Shown in pieces: positions 43,085 through 51,241 of a stretch of DNA of 64,000 nucleotides (its first letter is position 1; each line of letters begins with the position of its first letter). The notes under the pieces were generated by a model. The model saw only the letters and a program-made list of their open reading frames with translations, ran no database searches and was not told the origin of the DNA. The stretch spans positions 9,696,501 to 9,760,500 of the forward strand of contig NZ_CP011509.1 in NCBI RefSeq assembly GCF_001027285.1, given 5' to 3'. The DNA is from Archangium gephyra (GTDB lineage: Bacteria > Myxococcota > Myxococcia > Myxococcales > Myxococcaceae). A program made the position numbers and the translations under genes.

Positions 43085-45082
43085 TCACGGCTGAGCCGTC
43101 GTTGACGATGCCTTGCTGCCTGACTGCGTCGCCAGGCCGTAGATCTTCAGGACGCCGCCTCCCTCTCGTCCGAACACCAGGGCGCCTGCCACGACGTAGT
43201 TCTTCCAGATGGCGGGGCCGAGGCAGTAGCCGTAACCACCGTTGTAGCCACGGGTCTGCATGCCCATATCGTCGTACCAGAGCAGGGTGCCGTCGCGCAC
43301 GTCGAAGGCGTAGAGGGAGATCTTGCTCGTCGCGCAGAACACGACGTCGTTGACCACGGCAGGAGAGCCCAGGCCGCTCTCGCCCGCCGCGCTGTACATC
43401 CCGACCTTGGCGCTGATGCTCGGGTCCACGAACGATCCCTTGACGTACCGGGGTGGGTCGCCGTTGTCCAAGGGCCAGGCATCCGCGAGCGTGGCGGCAT
43501 CGATGGCACGCATGAAGGGCGTGTTCTCGTAGTCGATGCCAGGAGACTGCGCGTGGTAGTTCGGCCCGCCGATGCCCAGGAAGATGCGCTGGGAGATGCT
43601 CTGCGGGTTGTCGCTCGAGCCGGGGTAGAGGGCGGGCGTGTTGAAGACGCCGGAGAAGTTCTCGTTGGGAACCGCGTTGGAGATGGCGTTGGGGACGGAG
43701 GGGTTGAGGTTTGGGTCCGCGGGGTTCGGGTGCCGGTCGACGGTCTCGATCTGCGTCCCGTCCTTGTGGAGGGGAAGGAGCTGGCGCCGTGCGAGGAGGG
43801 TCAGGGTGTCGGCGTCGAGCACGAAGAAGGACCCGTTCTTGCAACCGAGGCCAACGGCCTTCCGCGCGTCCGGCTGTCCCGCCTTCCACTGGAAGAGCAT
43901 GGGCGCGCCGCCGACGTCGATGTCCGTGTCGGAGGGGCGGTAATTGCTCTCGAACGGAACCTGGAAGAAGGCCTGGAACGTGCCCGTGTCCGCGTCCAGG
44001 GAGAGCACGCCGTTCGAGTAGCCAGGGCTCGGCAGCTCCGGATTGAAGGGGGGCGGCTGTGTCGGCGGGTTCGTGTAGTCCGTGACCGCATTGCCCGAGG
44101 CGTCCACCCATGACCACTCATCATTGGGTTCCGGCTGCTGATTGCCGGTGGGGCAGTAGATGCGGTTCAGGTCCTGGTCGTACGCAATCGCTCCCCAGAC
44201 CGAGCAACCCATGCTGATCGGCGTCGCGGAGGTCTTGGAGTATTGGGCCGAAAGAATGGACCCACTGACCGCGGCCTCCGGCAGGACGTTCGGCTGATTG
44301 GGCTGGTTCTTGTCGAACTGGTTGGTGCAGTAGATCCAGTTGACGTTTCCCGTGGCGGTGTCGAGGCAGAAGACGAAGCTGAAGAGCTGGGGGTTCTCCC
44401 CTTCGCCGCAGCCCACGTAGAGCTTCGTCCCGTCGGCGTTGACGACTGGAGACGACCAGATGACGGCGGCAGGTGCGCCCGCGTCGACCCCGGCGATGTT
44501 CGTGATGGGCTGGTTGTGGGTGGAGTCGGCGTTGCGGAGGTCCGTGACCCAGACCTGACTCAACGTCGCTTCGTCGAGGCAGTAGAACCTGCCGTTGAAG
44601 GCCCCGAAGTAGACCCGGCCGTTGACGACGGCGGGGGTGCTGCCCATTCCCGTGAAGCTGTGCACGTCACGCGTGTCACAGCCCAGATCCCAGGCGAAGG
44701 TTTGGACAATCGCGCCCTTCTGGATGTCGATCTTGTGCAGCGCGCCGCCATTGCCGCCCTGCGCCTTCTGGTAGTTGGCGAGGCCGACGTAGATGAAACC
44801 GTTCGCGACGGCCGGCACGGAGAGCACCGGTCCCTCGAGCGACAAGGTGCTGAGCGCCTGGAAGGCAGACGTACCGCCGGTGCTCCTGATGTTGGTGCTG
44901 TTCAGGCCACTGTCCGAGACGAAGCCGGTATGCGCGGCGTCACCGTGATACATCCACCAGCCCGTGGGAGGCTGCGCGGCAGCCAGCCGAGGGGCTGCCG
45001 CGGTGGCCTGCGCGGTGGCCGCGGGCGCCGCCGTGGACGCCGTCCTGCCCGTGCGCCGCGCGATCTCGCTCTTCTTGTCCAT
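43085..45082 (-). CDS. PQQ-like beta-propeller repeat protein
   Basis: A 665-residue protein. After an Ala/Thr-rich N-terminus (1-38) without a convincing signal peptide it continues WWMYHGDAAHTGFVSDSGLN, the usual entry to PQQ-like eight-bladed propellers. Repeated blades follow: VPAVANGFIYVGLAN, TPAVVNGRVYFGAFNGRFYC, SPVVNADGTKLYVGCGEGEN, NGVLSLDADTGTFQAFF, SPAVVNDVVFCATSKISLYA and GPAIWKNYVVAGALVFG. Such proteins are quinoprotein dehydrogenases or structural propellers, and the catalytic Asp/Glu set could not be assigned. The ATG at 45082 shares one base with the stop of the upstream haem-protein gene (TGATG), so both are translated together. Confidence 0.82.
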   Translation of the reverse strand: MDKKSEIARRTGRTASTAAPAATAQATAAAPRLAAAQPPTGWWMYHGDAAHTGFVSDSGLNSTNIRSTGGTSAFQALSTLSLEGPVLSVPAVANGFIYVGLANYQKAQGGNGGALHKIDIQKGAIVQTFAWDLGCDTRDVHSFTGMGSTPAVVNGRVYFGAFNGRFYCLDEATLSQVWVTDLRNADSTHNQPITNIAGVDAGAPAAVIWSSPVVNADGTKLYVGCGEGENPQLFSFVFCLDTATGNVNWIYCTNQFDKNQPNQPNVLPEAAVSGSILSAQYSKTSATPISMGCSVWGAIAYDQDLNRIYCPTGNQQPEPNDEWSWVDASGNAVTDYTNPPTQPPPFNPELPSPGYSNGVLSLDADTGTFQAFFQVPFESNYRPSDTDIDVGGAPMLFQWKAGQPDARKAVGLGCKNGSFFVLDADTLTLLARRQLLPLHKDGTQIETVDRHPNPADPNLNPSVPNAISNAVPNENFSGVFNTPALYPGSSDNPQSISQRIFLGIGGPNYHAQSPGIDYENTPFMRAIDAATLADAWPLDNGDPPRYVKGSFVDPSISAKVGMYSAAGESGLGSPAVVNDVVFCATSKISLYAFDVRDGTLLWYDDMGMQTRGYNGGYGYCLGPAIWKNYVVAGALVFGREGGGVLKIYGLATQSGSKASSTTAQP

Positions 45083-46611
45083 CAGTGTGCCCTCCGGTTC
45101 AAACCCCAGCTGAAATCAGACTGGCCCGCCCCGTAGTGGCATTCCATGCAGCTGTTGCCACCCGCTCCCGCGGCGTCGTTCTGGGTCTGCAGATAGGTCT
45201 CCATCGTCGTGTTGATGGCGCCGTTGACGGGGAAGGCGGCCCCCGAGTCACGGGGATAGACACCGCCGTTCTGCATCAGCACGAAATTGTCCAGCCCCGG
45301 CTGGAAGGGCCATTGGGTCACGATCAGTTGGTAGTACTGCCAGACCGTGCCCTTCAGGAGCTGCTGGTAGTAGGCGTTGAGGTCGCGCGTGGACGCGCCC
45401 TGCGGGGTGTCCGGAATCGGGTTGACGCGCGTCACCTGCACGGGCTTGAGCGTCGACGCTCCGGGTTGGGCGCCCGCTTTGATCGACGGCGCCACGGGCG
45501 GCCTGTAGTCATAGCCGTTGGGAGTCGCGGGAGAGCCCGTGCCATTGTTGAACGAGTAGCCGGCGGGCGGGGGCGCTGGCGGCGGCGTCACCCCGGCGTC
45601 CGGCGGCACGTTGTCCACCTGCTCGAAGGTGGACCAGACCCACTCGGTGAAGGGCGAGACCTTGTGCGCGATGTGGAGGCCGACGAGCAGCACGGTCGCC
45701 GGCACGCACGTGCTCGTCTGGGGGTTGTAGATAAACGCGGGCGTCGAGTAGTAGCGGCTCGCGTCATCCTTGTCCGTCTTGATGCGCCACGCCGCCTTCA
45801 CCATGATCGACCCGAGCGTGCTTGGCGGCGAGCTCATGGGCATCTGCAAGCCCTTGGGCACGTTCTCCTTGGGCACGAGGTTCTTCGCCAGGTAGAGCCA
45901 GGAGGCCGGGTCGGCGTCCTGCCCACGGATGAAGTCGTACTGCGCCTGGTTGTAACGGATATCGAAGTAGACGTAGTTGTTCCGCTGGTCGATGAGCGGA
46001 AAGGAGAACGCCTGTTTGGTCTGCATCAGGGGCGTGTTGCCCTTGGAGAGGAAGATGAGGGTCTTCTGACCGGCCGGCGCGTTCGGACAGGGATTGACGG
46101 GGATGGTGGTCGAGTCCCAGGGGGTCGGCCGTTGATTCCCTTGCCCGAAAAGCTCTTCGGAGTCTTTATAAGTACCCCACACCACGGGTGTACCCGGCGT
46201 GGCTTTGAGAAAGACATCGGGGTTGCCGGGCTGCGCTGGGACGCCGCGCGAGCCGGACGCCGCGGGCCAGTTCAAGGCGATGAACGATTGCCACGAGAAG
46301 TAGTCGAAGTTGGGGCGTATCTGCACGGGCGAGTTGATCTGCTCGGGCAGCGGAACGGCCAGGGGGATGTTGCCGCTCACGGTCGCGGGCGGCACGCTCG
46401 GCGGAAAAGCCTGTGGCCGCGGCGGTATCACGACCTGGGGGGTGGCCGCAGGGGGCGTCGCCTTGACGATCGGAGCGGGCGCCTTGGCGGGCGTACCGCC
46501 TGGGTCGTTCGCCGGCGCACCGGGGCATCGGCACCCGGGGTTCGTCAGGGTGAAGGAAGCAACGGCGACGACGATGACGGCACGGCCATATCGAGTCGGA
46601 GTGTTGCCCAT
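45082..46611 (-). CDS. Exported protein with a C-terminal c-type haem motif
   Basis: A 509-residue protein. The N-terminus (MGNTPTRYGRAVIVVAVASF...) is a likely signal sequence ending near NPGCRC, perhaps with lipid attachment though the lipobox is not canonical. A Pro/Ala-rich linker (~30-80) follows. The main body has the conspicuous FDYFSWQSFIALNWPA (~100-115), typical of a poorly known family of cytochrome-associated proteins. Near the C-terminus is NSCMECHYGAG (~490), a single CxxCH site for covalent haem c. It probably acts as a periplasmic electron carrier or oxidase partner of the coupled PQQ-like propeller (inference). It is the first gene of the operon. Confidence 0.75.
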   Translation of the reverse strand: MGNTPTRYGRAVIVVAVASFTLTNPGCRCPGAPANDPGGTPAKAPAPIVKATPPAATPQVVIPPRPQAFPPSVPPATVSGNIPLAVPLPEQINSPVQIRPNFDYFSWQSFIALNWPAASGSRGVPAQPGNPDVFLKATPGTPVVWGTYKDSEELFGQGNQRPTPWDSTTIPVNPCPNAPAGQKTLIFLSKGNTPLMQTKQAFSFPLIDQRNNYVYFDIRYNQAQYDFIRGQDADPASWLYLAKNLVPKENVPKGLQMPMSSPPSTLGSIMVKAAWRIKTDKDDASRYYSTPAFIYNPQTSTCVPATVLLVGLHIAHKVSPFTEWVWSTFEQVDNVPPDAGVTPPPAPPPAGYSFNNGTGSPATPNGYDYRPPVAPSIKAGAQPGASTLKPVQVTRVNPIPDTPQGASTRDLNAYYQQLLKGTVWQYYQLIVTQWPFQPGLDNFVLMQNGGVYPRDSGAAFPVNGAINTTMETYLQTQNDAAGAGGNSCMECHYGAGQSDFSWGLNRRAH

Positions 46612-46710
46612 ATATGCTCCTTATACTTGGAGTGTGGGTTCCGACAGGAAGGCGCGTCAATAAGTATCAACATCCCCTGGAATTTTTACGCGGCGAATGG
46701 GTGAGGTGGT

Positions 46711-47259
46711 TCAAAAAAAGATGGCGTAGGTGCACTGGTGGCCGTCGAACTCGGAGAGCTCCACCCGGGGGTTCGTTGCGCCGGAGATCCTCAACGTGGC
46801 GGACACCGTGCCCGCGATGAAGTGGGGAGAGATTCCCACTTCATTGACCCAGAGCATGAACCGGCCTGGGCCCAGCTCCTCCAACTTCGACTGCATGTAG
46901 TTGTTGGCATGCTGGAACGTCTGTGACATCCGCCCCAGTGCGCGCTTGGGGCCGAGCAGCTTCAGGATGCCCACGATGGCGGGACCCATCAGCGTCTCGC
47001 TGAACGAGTCCACCATGCGCTCGCCCAGCTCGAACCAGGCCCGCTCCTCGGGCACGCCCTGGTAGAGGTCCGCCACCACCAGGCGCATCGTGCGCAGCCA
47101 CACCTCACGCGGGTAGCTCGGCTTCAACTTCGCGTCCAGGTCGATGCCCGCCTCCTTCACGCGCGTCTTCAGCCGCGGGCTGAGGCGTCCCTTCAAGGCG
47201 CGGGAAAACATGGCCTCGACGGTGACGTCGTAGACGAGGGGCTCTCGGGGCGGTGGCAC
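46711..47259 (-). CDS. TIGR02265/DUF2378 family protein (myxobacteria-specific)
   Basis: About 182 residues from the GTG at 47259, which has AGGAG ten bases upstream. A GTG at 47343 would add 28 low-complexity residues. The text PLVYDVTVEAMFSRALKGRL, then WLRTMRLVVADLYQGVPEER, and the final TVSATLRISGATNPRVELSE fit the TIGR02265 family, which is expanded in Myxococcus and relatives and has no known biochemical function. The family is mainly alpha-helical with a short beta end. It is cytoplasmic and useful as a taxonomic marker. It is transcribed divergently from the tandem short genes at 47515. Confidence 0.85.
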   Translation of the reverse strand: MPPPREPLVYDVTVEAMFSRALKGRLSPRLKTRVKEAGIDLDAKLKPSYPREVWLRTMRLVVADLYQGVPEERAWFELGERMVDSFSETLMGPAIVGILKLLGPKRALGRMSQTFQHANNYMQSKLEELGPGRFMLWVNEVGISPHFIAGTVSATLRISGATNPRVELSEFDGHQCTYAIFF

Positions 47260-47514
47260 GGCGCGAAGACTCCTGGGGACAGGCGGCGAGCGGAGGGAGC
47301 CATACTGGCACGAACGTCGAGCGGCAACACTTGGCTCCTCCACACAGGACGTATGTCTTTTCGCGGCAGTTCAATCCTGCTTCACGGCCATCTGTACGGA
47401 GGAGCAGCCAGCTCGCCCTCCGAGCAAGCGCCAGGGAGCGATTTGGACGGCGATCACAACCCCGCCCCCCGTGCTCAGCCAGGACGAACCGCGGCACAAC
47501 CCAGGAGCGAGCAC

Positions 47515-47574
47515 ATGAAGGTCAAGACGCACATTCGTGGTGGATTCAATCCACAACCCGACCCGCCGGGTTGA
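47515..47574 (+). CDS. Short peptide gene, copy 1 (19 codons)
   Basis: The reading frame encodes MKVKTHIRGGFNPQPDPPG. AGGAG lies seven bases before the ATG. The second copy 92 bp downstream has the same ribosome binding site, spacing and first ten residues, while third codon positions differ (ACG/ACC, ATT/ATC, CGT/CGG, CCA/CCT, CCG/CCA). Synonymous drift with a kept peptide argues for translation. The product has a basic N-terminal segment, a Gly-Gly pair and the Pro-rich NPQPDPPG. I do not recognise the family. It could be a precursor peptide, a signal or a small toxin. No modifying or export gene is adjacent. Confidence 0.6.
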   Translation: MKVKTHIRGGFNPQPDPPG

Positions 47575-47606
47575 CCCCTCTCGAGGCGACAGCCAGGAGC
47601 AAGCAC

Positions 47607-47696
47607 ATGAAGGTCAAGACCCACATCCGGGGTGGATTGAATCCTCAACCCGAACCACCGGGCCGGCTCGGATTGGTACGACTGCCGCGGCCGTGA
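47607..47696 (+). CDS. Short peptide gene, copy 2 (29 codons)
   Basis: It encodes MKVKTHIRGGLNPQPEPPG followed by ten further residues, RLGLVRLPRP. AGGAG is seven bases before the ATG, as in copy 1. Differences from copy 1 within the first 19 residues are conservative (F to L, D to E), with several synonymous changes. The extra tail is basic and arises because the stop codon found in copy 1 is missing. A 12-bp hairpin follows 27 bp after its stop codon. Function unknown. Confidence 0.6.
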   Translation: MKVKTHIRGGLNPQPEPPGRLGLVRLPRP

Positions 47697-47723
47697 CGAG
47701 CAGAAGGAGCACCGGGCTCGAAT

Positions 47724-47753
47724 CGCCAGTGGGCGAAACACCGCCTGCTGGCG
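47724..47753 (+). terminator. Strong hairpin after the short peptide genes
   Basis: CGCCAGTGGGCG (47724-47735) pairs with CGCCTGCTGGCG (47742-47753) over 12 bp, two of them G-U, with a 6-nt loop. No T-tract follows. It may end or stabilise the short-gene transcript. Confidence 0.45.
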
Positions 47754-47790
47754 ACCGTCTGTTGGCCGTGCTCCCGTGACCCCACGCCCG

Positions 47791-48198
47791 TCAACCCTGG
47801 CCGTCTGGGGTGAGGTATTTCAGCAGCTCGTCCTCGTCCTTGGAGATCAACCGGGGGACGCCATCGCGCCGGGCATGCCGATGGATCTGCATCAGGCCCA
47901 CGGTGCTGCGCACGAGCACACCGACCCTCCGGAAGCCGTTGACCCAGAGGGGGCGGAGGCGCTCGAGGATGGCTTCGAACTCGGGGTCGTTCCGGCCAGG
48001 GCCAGACCGCAGATCGGCGAGGAGCCCATAGCGCGAGCGGCCCAGTGCATCCAGGGCCATGCCGAGCCGCTCGAAGACTCCATCGAGCTCCTCGAGTGAG
48101 TCGAACGGCTTCTCACTGCGAACGGTGCGGACGATGAGCCTCCGCTCATCGACGAGTACGGTGAAGTACTCGTCCTGGAAGACCTGCCTGTTGCTCAT
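47791..48198 (-). CDS. Small cytoplasmic protein, SpoIIAA/STAS-like fold suspected
   Basis: A 135-residue protein. The alternating beta-alpha pattern (YFTVLVDERRLIVRTVRS, DSLEELDGVFERLGMALDAL, YGLLADLRSGPGRN, FRRVGVLVRSTVGLMQIHRH) resembles the SpoIIAA-like/STAS-like proteins that are abundant in myxobacteria. No catalytic residue or phospho-serine motif could be fixed. It converges towards the short peptide genes on the other strand and is divergent from the flavoprotein gene across 92 bp. Confidence 0.72.
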   Translation of the reverse strand: MSNRQVFQDEYFTVLVDERRLIVRTVRSEKPFDSLEELDGVFERLGMALDALGRSRYGLLADLRSGPGRNDPEFEAILERLRPLWVNGFRRVGVLVRSTVGLMQIHRHARRDGVPRLISKDEDELLKYLTPDGQG

Positions 48199-48290
48199 GG
48201 CGGGGAGGATGGGTCAGACGGTGTTCACGGACAAGCCTTGTCCGAGAGAAGGCCGTCACATCCGGCGCCAGGGGACTCGGCCAGGGTGAC

Positions 48291-50054
48291 ATGAACGACG
48301 ACATCCTTCCCAAGGGCCAGGACGGCTTCTACCACCCGAGCACCCACGAGGAGCTCGCCGCGCTCGTGAGGCACGCCCATCTCCGTGGGCTGCAGTTCCG
48401 GGTGCGCGGCTCCGTCCACTCGGTGGGCCGCGCCATCTACACCGACCCGGCCACTCCGAGCGACCTCGCCGTCGGCAAACAGACTCCGCCACCGGGCAAC
48501 AACCTCAACGTGATGCTCGACAAGTACCGGGGCTTCCGCCTGGTGGAGGGCAAGCCCTTCATCGTGGAGGTCGATGCCGGAACCCACCTGGGAGTGGATC
48601 CCTCGGATCCAACCCGGACTTCCACGCTGGAGGACAGCTTGCTGTTCCGGCTCTGGAAGGAGCACGGCCTGACGCTCTCGGATCTGGGAGGAATCACCCA
48701 CCAGACCGTCAGCGGGTTCATCTCCACGGGCTCCTCGGGAGGCTCCCTGCTCCGCTCGGTCTACGACAACGTCGTCGGGCTGAAGATGATCGACGGCCGG
48801 GGCAACACCTACGAGGTCCACCGGGACGACGCGGATCCCGAGCCCTTCAATGCCACGGTGACGTCCATGGGACTGTTGGGGGTCATCTCCAAGGTCCTCC
48901 TGAAGTGCGAGCCCACCTTCGACATCGCCGGGCAGGAGGCCATCACCACCTATGCGGACTGCGCGGTGGATCTGTTCGGGGATGGCACTCCCGGTGGCAA
49001 ACCCTCCGTGGAGCGATTCCTGAAGGAGGCGGAGTACACCCGCCTGGAGTGGTGGCCCCAGCGCCGTGGCGAGCGCATGGTGATCTGGCAGGCCACGCGC
49101 ATCCAGCCCCAACCCGAGTCCCAGCTCCGGCCCTACCAGGAGTTCGGTGACGATCCCGAGGCAACCCAGGCACTCATCTCGATCTTCTTCACGTTGATCG
49201 GCAATCTCGATGATCTCAGCGCCGCCAGGAGGAAGCTGAAGGCCACGGCCTCGCTCATCCCTACCGACCTCGAGCAGCTTCGGGCTTTCGATGAGCTGGG
49301 GCCGGTCGGGAGGATCCTCGGAGCCATCCTCAGCGCCGTCCTGGACGGCAGCATCGACCTCGCCATCGCCCTGCTCGCGCCCGCCGTGCCGCACATCAAG
49401 GCGGAGCTGCCGAACATCTTCCTGAAGGTGCTCGGTCTGGCCATTCCACTGGATTCGACCAGGAAGGGAGCACAGAAAGGCGAGCCGCAGCGCTTCCTGG
49501 ACCACGGCTGGAGCGGACTGCCGATGGACAACCAGGCCAGCGACGTCCTGCTGCCCACCGAGTTCACCGAGCTGTGGATCCCCATCCAATACAGCAAGCA
49601 GGTGATGAACCTGCTGAACGACTACTTCCGCGCGCCCTCGAGCGCCCGGAAGGCACTGGAGCGGACCGGCACCTACGCGTTCGAGCTCTACGGCGCCAAA
49701 CCCAACCCGCACTGGATGAGCATGTCCTACAGCGACGGGAAGGACGAATGGAAGGACGGCGTCCTGCGGGTGGATGCCTACTGGTTCGTCCACAACGCCA
49801 GCAATCCCTCCGAGGTGTTCTTCCCCCGGTTCTGGAACCTCCTGCGGGATGCGGGCATCCCCTTCCGCCTGCACTGGGGCAAACGCCAGCCCCTGAAAGG
49901 CCAGGACTGGGTGGCGTTCTTCAAGAAGCAGTACCCCCGGTGGGATGACTTCCTCGCGCGGCGCCAGGAGATGGATCCGAACAACATCTTCCTGACCGAC
50001 TACTGGCGCCAGCGCTTCGGGCTCCAGCACCTCCCCGCTCCGAAGGAGCTGTAG
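48291..50054 (+). CDS. FAD-linked oxidoreductase of the aldonolactone/alditol oxidase group
   Basis: A 587-residue protein. The N-terminal PCMH-type FAD domain (~10-220) shows LRGLQFRVRGSVHSVGRAIY, whose His is at the position of the covalent FAD-histidine in lactone oxidases. Also present are DLGGITHQTVSGFISTGSSG, which is the pyrophosphate loop, and MGLLGVISKVLLKC. The C-terminal HWGKRQPL...YPRWDDFLARRQEMDP with NNIFLTDYW is typical of the ALO family. It would oxidise a sugar lactone or alditol, passing electrons to oxygen or a carrier. A ~200-residue insertion with helical character (280-400) makes it longer than usual members (about 420-480). No signal peptide. It ends 2 bp from the opposing MpaB-type gene. 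Confidence 0.83.
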   Translation: MNDDILPKGQDGFYHPSTHEELAALVRHAHLRGLQFRVRGSVHSVGRAIYTDPATPSDLAVGKQTPPPGNNLNVMLDKYRGFRLVEGKPFIVEVDAGTHLGVDPSDPTRTSTLEDSLLFRLWKEHGLTLSDLGGITHQTVSGFISTGSSGGSLLRSVYDNVVGLKMIDGRGNTYEVHRDDADPEPFNATVTSMGLLGVISKVLLKCEPTFDIAGQEAITTYADCAVDLFGDGTPGGKPSVERFLKEAEYTRLEWWPQRRGERMVIWQATRIQPQPESQLRPYQEFGDDPEATQALISIFFTLIGNLDDLSAARRKLKATASLIPTDLEQLRAFDELGPVGRILGAILSAVLDGSIDLAIALLAPAVPHIKAELPNIFLKVLGLAIPLDSTRKGAQKGEPQRFLDHGWSGLPMDNQASDVLLPTEFTELWIPIQYSKQVMNLLNDYFRAPSSARKALERTGTYAFELYGAKPNPHWMSMSYSDGKDEWKDGVLRVDAYWFVHNASNPSEVFFPRFWNLLRDAGIPFRLHWGKRQPLKGQDWVAFFKKQYPRWDDFLARRQEMDPNNIFLTDYWRQRFGLQHLPAPKEL

Positions 50055-50056
50055 GG

Positions 50057-51241
50057 CTAGCTGGCCTTCTTGTCCTCGGCGCCCGCGAGGTTCCACGACT
50101 CCTGGAGCGACTGGGGGATGCGGAACGTCACACGGCTGCCACCCGTCTCGGAGGAGTGCAGACCCTCGAGCAGCTTGCGCGACAGGGAGGCGGACATCTT
50201 CGCCGCGAAATCCGCTTGATCCTGCGCCTCGTCCGACAGGGAGAACATCAACCGCATCGGGGCGACCAGATGACGGGTCCAGTCCGTCTTCTCGAGCCCC
50301 ACGGCCTCGGCCACGGCCACGCTGCACAGCTCGCGCATCGTCGTCACCACGATGCCGTCCATCATCGTGCCAGGGATGCGCATCTTCAGGTAGTCGACCA
50401 GCGCCTTGGTCAGCGCGACCCCATCCTCCGAAGGTCTCACCTGACGCTGCTGGATGGCCTCCCAGAGCTGCTCGGCATCGTCCAGGTCGCGCGGCAGCAG
50501 CGTGGGGTGGATGCCCAGGAAGTGGCCAATCACCTTCCAACAGTGGAAGTAGGCGTCCTCCTCCTCGCGCGTGAAGTCGAGCCCGAGCTTCGTCAGCACC
50601 CTGGGGACCAGGGCCAGCGTCAGGAGCGTGGCGATGTGGTCCTCTTGATTGGCCGGAGTGCCCCACTCGGACGCCTGCCACGTCGGATCCTTCCCGACGT
50701 GGTAGCGAATGGTGGCATGCAGCAGCCGGATCTTCTGCGCCGTGCGTACCCCGAAGCCCTTGGGCCCCAAGCCGCCCTCCGCCATCACATCCAGGACGAA
50801 TTGCGCCGTCTCGATGATGCGCCGGTGCACGTGCTTGTCGATGCCGCCCGTCCAGGTCAGCACCTTGGCCGCCTTGGCCCAGGCGTAGCAGCAAGGCAGG
50901 GACCAGGTGAAGTACGCCAGGGTCATCTGCATGCCGTAACGCTGGAAAAGCTGCTGGCCCAGACGGACCTTCTCCGCATCGGCCCACTCGGGCCAGTCAT
51001 CCGTCTGGTTCAAGTACGTCTCCACCGCGTCTGGCATCTCCGATGGAACCAGGTGCACGTTCGAATGGAGGCTCTGGAGGATGCGATTGACGGCCGCCAC
51101 CTCGTTGTTGGCGAAGACCGCCTGGATGGCCGCATCCGCCACCGGCTCGCCCATGGAGCGGAAGGGCTCGAGCACCTCATCCGTCCAGCGTCCACGGGAT
51201 GAAGCGGAGGACGACGGGGGGGCTTCAGGGGTCTCGGGCAT
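50057..51241 (-). CDS. Oxygenase MpaB / latex-clearing-protein family (DUF2236)
   Basis: A 394-residue protein from the ATG at 51241 (MPETPEAPPS...). The family pattern includes QQLFQRYGMQMTLAYFTWSL, then a helix with RTAQKIRLLHATIRYHVGK (~residue 175, His as likely haem b ligand) and QEDHIATLLTLALVPRVLTK. The family contains Lcp rubber oxygenases and fungal MpaB. No Tat or Sec signal was found, unlike secreted Lcp, so it is expected to be intracellular and may use a soluble substrate. It converges tightly on the flavoprotein gene, and a functional link is uncertain. Confidence 0.8.
   Translation of the reverse strand: MPETPEAPPSSSASSRGRWTDEVLEPFRSMGEPVADAAIQAVFANNEVAAVNRILQSLHSNVHLVPSEMPDAVETYLNQTDDWPEWADAEKVRLGQQLFQRYGMQMTLAYFTWSLPCCYAWAKAAKVLTWTGGIDKHVHRRIIETAQFVLDVMAEGGLGPKGFGVRTAQKIRLLHATIRYHVGKDPTWQASEWGTPANQEDHIATLLTLALVPRVLTKLGLDFTREEEDAYFHCWKVIGHFLGIHPTLLPRDLDDAEQLWEAIQQRQVRPSEDGVALTKALVDYLKMRIPGTMMDGIVVTTMRELCSVAVAEAVGLEKTDWTRHLVAPMRLMFSLSDEAQDQADFAAKMSASLSRKLLEGLHSSETGGSRVTFRIPQSLQESWNLAGAEDKKAS

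Larger units (their letters stand above)
47515..47696 (+). repeat. Tandem duplication of a ~75-bp short-gene unit
   Basis: Two units, each with CCAGGAGC(G/A)AGCACATG followed by a nearly identical coding stretch, are spaced 92 bp apart. Similarity begins just before the ribosome binding site and fades after the PPG codons. Confidence 0.8.

Noticed and set aside
47253-47696. 147-residue plus-strand frame containing the second short gene in phase
   Set aside because: The upstream part has no coding character and there is no good ribosome binding site at its start. The short frames each have their own perfect site.
47515-47696. Tandem repeat considered as a CRISPR-like or non-coding repeat
   Set aside because: There are only two units, and the divergence pattern follows codons and keeps the ribosome binding site, so coding is the better reading.
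48225-50987. 920-residue minus-strand frame spanning the flavoprotein and part of the MpaB-type gene
   Set aside because: It crosses two well-supported genes and has no coherent protein features.
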